From NCBI RefSeq assembly GCF_014692505.1, contig NZ_JACNYK010000002.1, positions 1,302,001 to 1,366,000 of the forward strand: 64,000 bases of DNA. Direction: 5' to 3'. Below are positions 45,156-53,109 of this stretch, piece after piece (within the stretch, counting starts at the first letter, position 1; each line of letters begins with the position of its first letter). Under the pieces are notes generated by a model. That model saw only the letters and a list, made by a program, of their open reading frames with translations, was not told the DNA's origin and ran no database searches. The position numbers were made by a program, and so were the translations under genes. Origin of the DNA: Sphingobacterium arenae. GTDB taxonomy: Bacteria; Bacteroidota; Bacteroidia; Sphingobacteriales; Sphingobacteriaceae.

Positions 45156-47237
45156 ATGCTGAAATTTAATTTTTTTCTCTTGACAGTCGTTTTATCTACA
45201 CCGGGTATCGTCTGGAGTCAAGCAGTCGACAGCATATCGAATCAGCATGAAATTAATCCTATCCATGTAAACGCCTATTTCAACCAACAACCTATTCTAG
45301 GATTGACGTCTGCTGCGCAAACAATTAGTCCGCGGCTGATAGAGGCGCAACAAACAAACACCTTACTTTCTGCTATCAATACCGTAGCAGGAGTTCGTAT
45401 GGAAGAACGCTCGCCAGGGAGCTACCGTCTGGCCATGCGCGGAAGTCTAATCCGGTCTGCTTTCGGGATTAGAAACACCAAAATATATATAGACGATTTC
45501 CCGCTGACCGACGCCGGGGGAAACACCTATTTAAACCTCCTCGATCCCGCCGCTATACAGGCAATACATATTATTAAAGGACCTGATGGTTCGCTATACG
45601 GGGCCAATTCAGGTGGCGTTATTAACATACAGCCTAACGGTTTCGACATCCGTGAAAATCGTCGTTCTGTTTTATTAAGTGGAGGATCATTTGGCTTATT
45701 TCAAGAACAGCTCTCCATACAACAAAAGATCAATAATAACTACAGTTTTTCTTTTGACCAATCGTTTACCCGGTCGGATGGGTACCGTGATAACACGGCA
45801 TTGAACAAAAAAACATTTCAAACGGCGCACCGTTGGAAATATACCCCTAAAAATGAAATTCGGTTTTTTGCTTTGTATAGTGATTTGGGGTATCGTACAC
45901 CGGGTGGGCTAACACAAGCACAGATGGACGAAGATCCACGTATGTCGCGCCCGGCTGCCGGTCCAAATCCAAGCGCCAAAGAACAACAAGCCGGCATTTA
46001 CAACAAGACATTCTATGGAGGTATAGCACATCATGCACAACTGAATGACAAGTTATCACACACCGTCAGTATATTCGGTTCAAATACCGACTTCGAAAAT
46101 CCCTTTATTACCAATTACGAATATCGGCAAGAAAACAACCTCGGGCTACGCTCCTATTTTTCCTATAGAAATACAGACAATCCTAAACTTGAATGGCAAA
46201 TGCAGCTTGGTTTCGAAGGACAAAAGGGTTGGAATGAGATTGAAAACTATGGCAACGTGCAGGGTAACGCGACCGACTTAAAGGATCACGATAATCTCAA
46301 CAATTCACAATATAGCTTCTTTTACCGTGCTATGGCAAAAATATATCAGCACTGGACAATAGAGGGGTCTTTAGGGTTAAACCATTCTAAACTTACCTAC
46401 CGACAGCACTACCCGGAGATAGAAAATCCCATCGGCCACATGACATTTAGCGGTATCTGGATGCCCCGACTTGCAACTTCTTATTTGATAACAGAACGCT
46501 TCGCTGTTCGGGGTTCTATTTCCAAGGGTTATTCTCCCCCCACCAACGAGGAAGTTCGACCTTCCGATAGGATCATCAATAGTTCATTACGTCCAGAAAC
46601 TGGTACGAACTATGAACTTGGTGCCCGATTAGAAACCTTTAGTAGACGACTTATTGCAGATTTAAGCATCTACGATTATAAAATAAAGCAAGGAATTGTC
46701 GAACAACGTAACGATAATGGAGAAGAGTATTACCTCAATGCGGGGGAAATAAAACAAAGAGGCATCGAAGCGGCTATTTGGGCATACCTATTAGCCCCTA
46801 CACCGGGACGGTTTGTTCAAACGATAAACCTTCATTCGAGCGTTTCTTATAATGATTATCGCTTCGGAAAATATAATGTAGAGGGTAATGATTTTTCTCA
46901 TAACAAAGTAACGGCGGTTCCGGATTGGGTTTGGACAAATACATTGTTAATTGCCTTTCCAAAACAATTTGGATTGAACTTTTCTCATAATTTCACCTCC
47001 GCCATGCCGCTAAATGATGCGAATAGTGTATTTTCCAAAAAGTTCCATCTCCTACAAGCGAAGGGAACATGGATTTGGCAGCTGAAAAGCAACCAACAAC
47101 TACAATTCTTTGCTGGTGTAGATAACCTGTTGAACGAACAGTATAGCTTAGGTAATGATATTAATGCTTATGGCGATCGGTTTTTCAATCCCGCCCCTAC
47201 TCGAAATTATTATGGAGGAATGAAGATTATTTTATAA
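45156..47237 (+). CDS. TonB-dependent outer membrane receptor
   Basis: Receptor of 693 residues with a signal peptide (about 1-21). The plug domain (about 30-165) contains NTVAGVRMEERSPGSYRLAM and IIKGPDGSLYGANSGGVINI. The 22-strand barrel ends with GVDNLLNEQYSLGND, NPAPTRNYYGG and a terminal MKIIL. It lacks the SusC-type N-terminal beta-sandwich and has no SusD partner, so it resembles siderophore, cobalamin or metal receptors rather than glycan importers. Last gene of the exporter operon. It converges with the methyltransferase gene, leaving only 8 bases between stops. Confidence 0.93.
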   Translation: MLKFNFFLLTVVLSTPGIVWSQAVDSISNQHEINPIHVNAYFNQQPILGLTSAAQTISPRLIEAQQTNTLLSAINTVAGVRMEERSPGSYRLAMRGSLIRSAFGIRNTKIYIDDFPLTDAGGNTYLNLLDPAAIQAIHIIKGPDGSLYGANSGGVINIQPNGFDIRENRRSVLLSGGSFGLFQEQLSIQQKINNNYSFSFDQSFTRSDGYRDNTALNKKTFQTAHRWKYTPKNEIRFFALYSDLGYRTPGGLTQAQMDEDPRMSRPAAGPNPSAKEQQAGIYNKTFYGGIAHHAQLNDKLSHTVSIFGSNTDFENPFITNYEYRQENNLGLRSYFSYRNTDNPKLEWQMQLGFEGQKGWNEIENYGNVQGNATDLKDHDNLNNSQYSFFYRAMAKIYQHWTIEGSLGLNHSKLTYRQHYPEIENPIGHMTFSGIWMPRLATSYLITERFAVRGSISKGYSPPTNEEVRPSDRIINSSLRPETGTNYELGARLETFSRRLIADLSIYDYKIKQGIVEQRNDNGEEYYLNAGEIKQRGIEAAIWAYLLAPTPGRFVQTINLHSSVSYNDYRFGKYNVEGNDFSHNKVTAVPDWVWTNTLLIAFPKQFGLNFSHNFTSAMPLNDANSVFSKKFHLLQAKGTWIWQLKSNQQLQFFAGVDNLLNEQYSLGNDINAYGDRFFNPAPTRNYYGGMKIIL

Positions 47238-47245
47238 GATACATA

Positions 47246-48430
47246 TTATGCAATATTCATTAATCGTTCCAGGTAATGATAACCGATACCAAAATATGCT
47301 TTTGTAGATTTTATTTTTTCCAGAATCTCTCGCTGTTTTTGTGTATCGACCGATTTTTTCTCTCCTACCACCAACACATTTTTAGGTGTATGTGCATCCG
47401 ATACAAATTGAAAAACTTTCGTTTGGTACCCAAAATATTCCATAATCAACGCCCGCATCCCATCGGTTACCATTTCCGCTTGGCGCTCCATAAAAATTCC
47501 GTGTTTTAACAAGAGGTCAAGTTCGTTTTTCGTTTTGCTCTTTTCCATTTCCCGGCGGATTTGTTTGTGGCAACATGGTGCGACTACAATAAGATCCGCA
47601 CCATGCTTGATACCTTTGGCAATAGCGTCGTCTGTAGCCGTATCACAAGCATGCAAGGCTATCAAAATATCTAAATCACTTTCGGGTTGGTAATCTTCTA
47701 TTGCGCCTCGAATAAAAAGTAGGTCTTTGAAATTAGATTTGACGGCAATCTGATTACATAATTCTACCAAATCTTTACGATATTCAACACCTACTAAGGA
47801 AGTTCGTTTATGGAGTGTGTGAACTAAATAATCATATAAAGCAAAGGTCAAATAACCTTTCCCTGCTCCCATATCGACCACATTCAACGTGTCTTTCTGC
47901 GGTAGGCGTTGTAATATGGAACTTAATATTTCGATATAATGATTAATTTGCTTCCATTTATCTTGTGCCTTTTTATAGACTTTCCCCGTTTGATCCGTCA
48001 ACATTAACTCTTGCAAATACACCTTGCCTGTACTATCTAACCTTCGTTCTTTTTGTTTATCATGCATAAGAACAACTGGTTTTTTAGCCGTTGGACTTTC
48101 TTTTCTAAGAGACCACACCCCTTTTTTAGTGAATTGGCATACTAGATTTTCTGTCTCTGTAAATAAGGTTGCCACCCGAAATCCCTCGACTTTCAAAAGC
48201 CCCTGTATCTCCATAATCCCCGTATGTATCTCGAAATTCTGCGTAATGTCTTGCGTATGATAACGAAAAACAAATGATAACTTCTTCTCTCGTTTTATGA
48301 TAACCGGTTTAATATATACGTTTTTCAAGTACAACTCGGTGCCATTATAATCTCCCAGAGAAATCTTTATAAACTCATCTTGTTGAATAGAGTCTCGAAT
48401 TTTATCAAAAAAAGCGGCGTAATTATCCAT
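47246..48430 (-). CDS. SAM-dependent methyltransferase (METTL25/Methyltransf_32-like)
   Basis: Protein of 394 residues when started at 48430 (MDNYAAFFDKIRDSI). The longer frame to 48478 is rejected because it would cover its own -7 box. The class I SAM fold includes motif I LNVVDMGAGKGYLTFALYDYL (about 175-195), the acidic strand VGVEYRKDLV and LIALHACDTATDDA. The later APCCHKQIRREM is the CCHK motif of the PF13679-type family. Substrate unknown; related eukaryotic proteins are linked to rRNA. It diverges from the HAD phosphatase gene with a 42-base gap holding two promoters. Confidence 0.85.
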   Translation of the reverse strand: MDNYAAFFDKIRDSIQQDEFIKISLGDYNGTELYLKNVYIKPVIIKREKKLSFVFRYHTQDITQNFEIHTGIMEIQGLLKVEGFRVATLFTETENLVCQFTKKGVWSLRKESPTAKKPVVLMHDKQKERRLDSTGKVYLQELMLTDQTGKVYKKAQDKWKQINHYIEILSSILQRLPQKDTLNVVDMGAGKGYLTFALYDYLVHTLHKRTSLVGVEYRKDLVELCNQIAVKSNFKDLLFIRGAIEDYQPESDLDILIALHACDTATDDAIAKGIKHGADLIVVAPCCHKQIRREMEKSKTKNELDLLLKHGIFMERQAEMVTDGMRALIMEYFGYQTKVFQFVSDAHTPKNVLVVGEKKSVDTQKQREILEKIKSTKAYFGIGYHYLERLMNIA

Positions 48431-48434
48431 AACG

Positions 48435-48442
48435 CAAAGATA
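48435..48442 (-). promoter_or_regulatory. -7 box of the methyltransferase gene, 4 nt before ATG
   Basis: TATCTTTG on the minus strand, then CGTT and the ATG at 48430. Mirror image of the box at 48461-48468. Confidence 0.6.
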
Positions 48443-48460
48443 GGGAATATAAAGAAATCG

Positions 48461-48468
48461 TATCTTTG
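48461..48468 (+). promoter_or_regulatory. -7 box of the HAD phosphatase gene, 4 nt before ATG
   Basis: TATCTTTG on the plus strand, then TATT and the ATG at 48473. No TTG in the short divergent gap, where the -33 region would overlap the opposite promoter. Confidence 0.6.
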
Positions 48469-48472
48469 TATT

Positions 48473-49261
48473 ATGCAATATCCTAAGATCAAAGCTGTCT
48501 TTTTCGATATAGACGGTACGCTTTTAAGTTTCAAGACACATCAAGTTCCTGCATCTACCCAGAAAGCAATTGAACAATTGCAACGACAAGGGATTAAAGT
48601 TATTTTATCAACCGGCCGATCCATTAACAGTATTGATCATCTCAATTTTTTAGATTTCGATGGGTTCATCACTTTTAACGGTGGCTATTGTGTCACGCAG
48701 GAAAACGATGTATTATTTAGACAAGCCATACATCCAAACGATATAAAATCGGTTTTGAATTATACGAAAGCACATCCGTTGAGTTTTTCTCTTATGTCTG
48801 AAAAAGAAATCACTATCTATGATGTGACACCGGAAATAGCAGGAATGTATGCGCACTTAAATCTTCCTGTACCGCCTTTAGTCGATATAGACAAGGTTGA
48901 TACGTCCAGCATCTTACAAACCAATATATTTATAGGACCGAAAGAAGAGCATGCTTTTATGAAAAAGGTCATGCCAAATTCGGTCGCATCCAGATGGACG
49001 CCTCTTTTCGCTGATGTGAACCCCAAAGGTCAGAGCAAACAAGTAGGAGTAGATATCTTTTGTAAACATTTCGGACTGGATATTACGGAAACGATGGCGT
49101 TTGGAGACGGCGGAAATGATATTACGATGCTAAAACATGTGGCTATTGGAGTAGCTATGGGAAATGCTAATCCAGAAGTGAAGGAAATCGCAGATTATAT
49201 CACAACAGATGTTGATGACGACGGTATCTGGAACGCCTTAAATTATTTTAAGGTGATATAA
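48473..49261 (+). CDS. Cof-type HAD phosphatase
   Basis: Haloacid-dehalogenase-fold sugar-phosphate or flavin phosphatase of 262 residues. Start at 48473 places the first beta-strand correctly (KIKAVFFDIDGTLLSF, Asp12 nucleophile and Asp14). Motif II STGRS is at about 43-47, a C2B-type cap follows, then motif III Lys (KGQSKQVGVD) and motif IV AFGDGGNDITML near residue 215. All catalytic positions are intact; specificity is not readable. The open frame continues upstream to 48380, but that region is the neighbour's coding DNA. Confidence 0.93.
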   Translation: MQYPKIKAVFFDIDGTLLSFKTHQVPASTQKAIEQLQRQGIKVILSTGRSINSIDHLNFLDFDGFITFNGGYCVTQENDVLFRQAIHPNDIKSVLNYTKAHPLSFSLMSEKEITIYDVTPEIAGMYAHLNLPVPPLVDIDKVDTSSILQTNIFIGPKEEHAFMKKVMPNSVASRWTPLFADVNPKGQSKQVGVDIFCKHFGLDITETMAFGDGGNDITMLKHVAIGVAMGNANPEVKEIADYITTDVDDDGIWNALNYFKVI

Positions 49262-49266
49262 ATAAC

Positions 49267-49288
49267 GGGGGCGCGAAAACTCGCCCCC
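49267..49288. terminator. GC-rich hairpin between convergent genes
   Basis: GGGGGCG and CGCCCCC form a 7-bp stem around an eight-base loop between the HAD and trxB stop codons. There is no T-run on either strand, so it is either a weak terminator or an mRNA 3'-end stabiliser. Confidence 0.5.
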
Positions 49289-49294
49289 CATAAA

Positions 49295-50263
49295 TTATTC
49301 TTCTACAAAACTTCCTTTCGCGGCTAAATAACGTTCCGCTTCTAAGGCTGCCATACAGCCTGTACCGGCTGCAGTAATCGCTTGGCGATATACATGATCC
49401 TGTACATCTCCACAGGCAAAAACACCCGGTACATTGGTCGCCGTACTATCCGGCTTCGTCATCAGGTAGCCGGTCTCTTCCATATCAAGAACTCCTTGAA
49501 ACAGCTCGGTGTTCGGTTTATGTCCGATGGCCACGAAAAACCCTGTAATGTCTATATGTTGCGCTTCTCGTGTCTGATTATTGATGACACGAACACCCGT
49601 AACACCCGTTTCATTCCCAACTATTTCTTCAGCTTCCGTATTATATAGCACTTCAATATTTGGTGTGTTCATGACCCGGTGTACCATTGCTTTAGAAGCT
49701 CTAAATTCGTCACGGCGCACAAGCATATACACTTTTTTACACAACTTGGCTAGATAGGTTGCTTCTTCTGCGGCCGTATCCCCCGCCCCTACTATTGCTA
49801 CTTCTTGACCTTTAAAAAAGAATCCATCACAAACAGCACAAGCAGACACACCAAATCCGTTGTATTTTTCCTCGGAAGGCAACCCCAACCATTTTGCGGT
49901 AGCACCTGTCGCGATAATAACGGTTTCTGCAGAAACCCACGTCGAACCGTCGATCTCCACTTTGTGCACGCCCCCCTCCTTCGAGAACTCAACTTTCGTG
50001 GCATACCCAAATCGCACCTCCGTTCCGAAACGTTCGGCTTGGGCTTTCAGATCTTCCATCATTACCGGTCCGGTTATTCCTTGCGGGTAACCCGGAAAAT
50101 TATCTACGTCTGTCGTTTGCGTCAATTGTCCTCCAGGAACGATACCGGTATATATTACGGGTTTTAAATCAGCTCTGGCTGCATAAATAGCTGCCGTATA
50201 ACCAGCAGGCCCTGATCCAATAATCAAGCACTGTAAGTGTTCTATTTCTGTTGTATTTGTCAT
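49295..50263 (-). CDS. trxB: Thioredoxin-disulfide reductase
   Basis: FAD/NADPH flavoenzyme of 322 residues that reduces thioredoxin. FAD motif LIIGSGPAGYTAAIYAARAD, redox cysteines in SACAVCDG (CxxC), NADPH motif VAIVGAGDTAAEEATYLA, and FACGDVQDHVYRQAITAAG near the end. I chose the ATG at 50263 (MTNTTEIEHLQCLIIG) because the fold begins there. The frame is open 14 codons further to 50305 with a polar stretch that has no counterpart in the family. Confidence 0.97.
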   Translation of the reverse strand: MTNTTEIEHLQCLIIGSGPAGYTAAIYAARADLKPVIYTGIVPGGQLTQTTDVDNFPGYPQGITGPVMMEDLKAQAERFGTEVRFGYATKVEFSKEGGVHKVEIDGSTWVSAETVIIATGATAKWLGLPSEEKYNGFGVSACAVCDGFFFKGQEVAIVGAGDTAAEEATYLAKLCKKVYMLVRRDEFRASKAMVHRVMNTPNIEVLYNTEAEEIVGNETGVTGVRVINNQTREAQHIDITGFFVAIGHKPNTELFQGVLDMEETGYLMTKPDSTATNVPGVFACGDVQDHVYRQAITAAGTGCMAALEAERYLAAKGSFVEE

Positions 50264-50322
50264 TTTTAATTCATTGTTCGTAACTTGTGATACGTTGATT
50301 TGCATAACTTATCACTTAAAAC

Positions 50323-51252
50323 TTATTTGCCAAATTTCCCTTGCAGCTGTTTAAGCATATCTTCCGTAATCGGTTTCGCGGGAATTTGCTCCTTATGTGG
50401 ACGATTCTTGGTTACATCCACCCTAGTATTTTGCTGCTGCTCTTTCTTTTTATTACGATGCGCATTCCATAACCTCTCTAATACTTTCTTGGTGTAGCGT
50501 GGAAAATCTCCCTGTTGCATCCAAGCGTAATAACTGGGTTCCACCTCAAACACATGAACAACTTTTCTACCTTTGTGTTTACCAAAATTGATGCAGGGGT
50601 CGCCTTCCTCATCATACACTAAGCGGCCGGCAAAATCGACTGGGTTACTCAAATTGGTAAACCGGTGTAACGCTTCTACATCGTTTATCACCGGAGTCGT
50701 CACCTTCCCATGTTTATCTTCGAAAGCTGCTCCTTCGTATTTTGATAGTTGAGCCTTCAACACTTCGTATGTCGCTCGTACGTCGGCTTCTGCTGTATGT
50801 GCGTTTTCCAATGATGCATCACAATAAAACTTGTAAGCCGCTTTCAAGGTGCGTTGTTCCATTTGGTGGAAAACATTCTGTACATCCACAAAAGCCCTTC
50901 CTTCCAACGAAAAATCTATCCCCGCGCGTAAAAATTCTTCCATCAACATCGGCACATCAAACTTATTGGAGTTGTATCCCGCTAAATCAGATTCTCCAAG
51001 AAAATTTTTGATTTCCTCGGCTCGTTCTTTAAATGGAGGAAGATCCTTTACGTCTTCGTCATAGATACCGTGAAACATCGAAGATTCTGCAGGTATGGGC
51101 ATTTCGGGATTCACCTTCATTGTCAACACCTCTTCTTTGCCTCCTGGGAATATTTTCAATATGGACAACTCCACAATACGGTCTGTTGCAATATTAACTC
51201 CCGTAGTTTCCAAATCAAAAAAGGCCAAAGGGCGTTTTAATTGTAATTCCAT
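50323..51252 (-). CDS. DEDDh 3'-5' exonuclease (DnaQ/ExoX-like)
   Basis: Exonuclease of 309 residues. Exo I RPLAFFDLETTGV (Asp13, Glu15), Exo II in LAGYNSNKFDVPML, and Exo III HTAEADVRATYEVL with the active-site His and Asp are all present, forming a complete DEDDh site in about residues 8-165. The C-terminal region has CINFGKHKGRKVVHVFEVEPSYYAWM, a small ExoX/DUF3820-type domain often fused to this family. The last 40 residues are charged. A -7 box TACATTTG (51285-51292) lies 32 bases before the ATG. Confidence 0.9.
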   Translation of the reverse strand: MELQLKRPLAFFDLETTGVNIATDRIVELSILKIFPGGKEEVLTMKVNPEMPIPAESSMFHGIYDEDVKDLPPFKERAEEIKNFLGESDLAGYNSNKFDVPMLMEEFLRAGIDFSLEGRAFVDVQNVFHQMEQRTLKAAYKFYCDASLENAHTAEADVRATYEVLKAQLSKYEGAAFEDKHGKVTTPVINDVEALHRFTNLSNPVDFAGRLVYDEEGDPCINFGKHKGRKVVHVFEVEPSYYAWMQQGDFPRYTKKVLERLWNAHRNKKKEQQQNTRVDVTKNRPHKEQIPAKPITEDMLKQLQGKFGK

Positions 51253-51351
51253 CTAATAGCGATTGATTATTAACTTTCGTCCAACAAATGTACAAAACTC
51301 TTCGGTCTTGTTAAAGACATCACCGATTAATGACATAATTATCACCGTAAA

Positions 51352-51388
51352 TAAAAAAGTCCCCAGCATACGCCAGGGACTCGCTCTT
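51352..51388 (-). terminator. Intrinsic terminator after the pyrE operon
   Basis: On the minus strand AGTCCC and GGGACT (51381-51376 with 51363-51358), reinforced by flanking A and T runs, followed by TTTTTT. Confidence 0.75.
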
Positions 51389-51405
51389 TTATGGGTACAA
51401 TGATT

Positions 51406-51804
51406 TTAACCTAATGTATTTTTCAACGTATTTACCTGGTGATCGACCAATTTTTGAAGCGGACCGGAGGCCATCATTTTCATCATCATATTAAGCTCAG
51501 CCTCCATGATAAATGTTGCGCCTGTCGTGTTTGTACCTCTATCTTCCAATTTCCATCTTAAGGTAAGTGCAAAGGGTGCGTCTTCAATTGGCATACATAT
51601 AATTTCTTTATTCACTACGCGTTGACTGATTTTCAACGCTAGCTTTGCCATATTCTTGATCGTAAAATGCGCTTCGTCCGCTGTAGAGGACCAATTGTAG
51701 ATATTATCGGGCATAAGCTGTTCATGGTTATTCATGTCAGCCAAAAATGCATATACCGCTTCTATCGGCTTCTGAATTTCAACACTATTTTGAATGATGG
51801 TCAT
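51406..51804 (-). CDS. SRPBCC-superfamily (START-like) ligand-binding protein
   Basis: Protein of 132 residues starting MTIIQNSVEIQKPIEAVYAF (ATG 51804). The frame extends further upstream, into pyrE, without family similarity. The pattern of a beta-strand, the VYAFLADMNNHEQLMP helix and a long C-terminal helix (LNMMMKMMASGPLQKLVDHQ) is that of the polyketide-cyclase/SRPBCC fold, which binds hydrophobic ligands. Ligand unknown. It begins 19 bases after the pyrE stop codon and is probably co-transcribed with it. Confidence 0.82.
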   Translation of the reverse strand: MTIIQNSVEIQKPIEAVYAFLADMNNHEQLMPDNIYNWSSTADEAHFTIKNMAKLALKISQRVVNKEIICMPIEDAPFALTLRWKLEDRGTNTTGATFIMEAELNMMMKMMASGPLQKLVDHQVNTLKNTLG

Positions 51805-51823
51805 ATGCTCCTGTTTTAAGATT

Positions 51824-52468
51824 TTATTCCTCCGTCCACGCCGATGGATCTCTACGCCATTTTTCCAACAATGCCACATCAGACTCTAAAATATAGCCGT
51901 TGTCGACGGCTACTTTAATCAGTGCATCGTAGTTACACAAGCTAAAGAAAGGACATTTGGCATCTGCGAAATTTTGAACAGCTTGGTCAAATCCATAAGT
52001 AAAAATCGACACTAACCCGACTACATTACATCCCGCTTCGCGCAAGGCGTCCACCGCTAATAAACTGCTTTTACCAGTCGATACCAAATCTTCTACGACA
52101 ACCACGCGCTGTCCACTAACAACTTCTCCTTCGATAAGGTTCTGACGACCATGATCTTTCGCACTACTACGGACATACGTAAAGGGTAAACCGAGGTCCT
52201 GCGCAACCAATATGCCTTGAGGTATTCCCGCCGTGGCGACGCCTGATATCATTTCTACCGTTCCAAACTCCTCCTGAATCAGCTGTGAAAGCTGTTGTCG
52301 AATATACGTTCGAATTGCGGGGTATGATAATGCAACACGATTATCACAATAAATTGGCGATTTCCAACCCGATGCCCACACAAAAGGGTTTTTAGGTTGT
52401 AATTTTATTGCTTTAATTTGCAATAAGGATTCAGCAATTTTTTGTTCAACCTCATTTAAATTATTCAT
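51824..52468 (-). CDS. pyrE: Orotate phosphoribosyltransferase
   Basis: Pyrimidine-synthesis enzyme of 214 residues joining orotate to PRPP. The PRPP-binding motif RVVVVEDLVSTGKSSL lies at residues 121-136. The catalytic loop includes RSSAKDHGRQNLIEG, with Lys and His residues, and WKSPIYCDNR is the orotate-side pattern. Length normal. The start codon is 4 nt from a TAAATTTG box, so it probably lacks a 5' leader. Divergent from the Nudix gene. Confidence 0.97.
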   Translation of the reverse strand: MNNLNEVEQKIAESLLQIKAIKLQPKNPFVWASGWKSPIYCDNRVALSYPAIRTYIRQQLSQLIQEEFGTVEMISGVATAGIPQGILVAQDLGLPFTYVRSSAKDHGRQNLIEGEVVSGQRVVVVEDLVSTGKSSLLAVDALREAGCNVVGLVSIFTYGFDQAVQNFADAKCPFFSLCNYDALIKVAVDNGYILESDVALLEKWRRDPSAWTEE

Positions 52469-52472
52469 GGCA

Positions 52473-52480
52473 CAAATTTA
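52473..52480 (-). promoter_or_regulatory. -7 box of pyrE, 4 nt before ATG
   Basis: TAAATTTG on the minus strand, then TGCC and the ATG at 52468. Confidence 0.55.
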
Positions 52481-52490
52481 TAAAATTTAT

Positions 52491-53075
52491 ATGAACGAAT
52501 CTCAGCTTATTTTGGCTGATTTTCTTCCGAAGAAACTGTCTAGTGTTCAAACAATTGGTTTACAAGACATTGATCTTGAAAAACTTTTTCAAGCATCTAA
52601 GCAGAAATCCGCAAGGGATATCATCTATCTATATATACACCCCGAAATAGAGAAAGTTCTCAAATCGATATTGCAAAAGCTCGAAATTATTAAGGCTGCT
52701 GGCGGGTTGGTCAAAAATGGTGAGGGTGAATACTTGTTTATACATCGATTAGGAAAGTGGGATTTACCCAAAGGCAAAGTAGAGAACAATGAAAAGATGA
52801 AAGAGGCTGCCGTTCGCGAAGTCGAAGAAGAATGCGGCATCCGCATCAATTACCTGGGTTCCAAACTCCAAACAACTTACCACACCTACACGATGCGTGG
52901 AAAACTGGTATTAAAACAAACCAATTGGTACGAAATGGGCGTGAATAAGTCTCCAAAGTTGATTCCGCAAACGGAAGAAGATATCACGGAAGCCCGCTGG
53001 ATCGCCAAGGCTGATTTCGGTGTCGTACTTGAAAATACCTATCCCTTAATTGCACATATTATCCAAGGAGTTTAA
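52491..53075 (+). CDS. Nudix hydrolase with N-terminal extension
   Basis: Protein of 194 residues starting MNESQLILADF (ATG 52491); an in-frame ATG at 52467 overlaps the pyrE start codon and is less likely. A complete Nudix box lies at residues 95-117: G then KVENNEK, then REVEEECGI, fitting Gx5Ex7REUxEExGU. The first ~70 residues are a charged alpha/beta region not part of the Nudix fold. Substrate (nucleoside diphosphate derivative) unknown. The stop codon lies inside a 12-bp hairpin shared with the convergent SusD gene. Confidence 0.9.
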   Translation: MNESQLILADFLPKKLSSVQTIGLQDIDLEKLFQASKQKSARDIIYLYIHPEIEKVLKSILQKLEIIKAAGGLVKNGEGEYLFIHRLGKWDLPKGKVENNEKMKEAAVREVEEECGIRINYLGSKLQTTYHTYTMRGKLVLKQTNWYEMGVNKSPKLIPQTEEDITEARWIAKADFGVVLENTYPLIAHIIQGV

Positions 53076-53096
53076 GGGACTATCCCCTTAAACTCC
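53067..53096. terminator. 12-bp hairpin between convergent Nudix and susD genes
   Basis: GGAGTTTAAGGG and CCCTTAAACTCC pair perfectly around a six-base loop. The Nudix stop codon is within the left arm. No T-run follows on either strand, so termination strength is uncertain. Confidence 0.55.
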
Positions 53097-53109
53097 TCAC
53101 CTCCCTGCT

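Noticed and set aside
48380..48475. Upstream starts of the HAD phosphatase and of the methyltransferase
   Set aside because: Both extended frames run through the paired TATCTTTG boxes and into the neighbour's coding sequence. The fold of each protein begins at the inner ATG.
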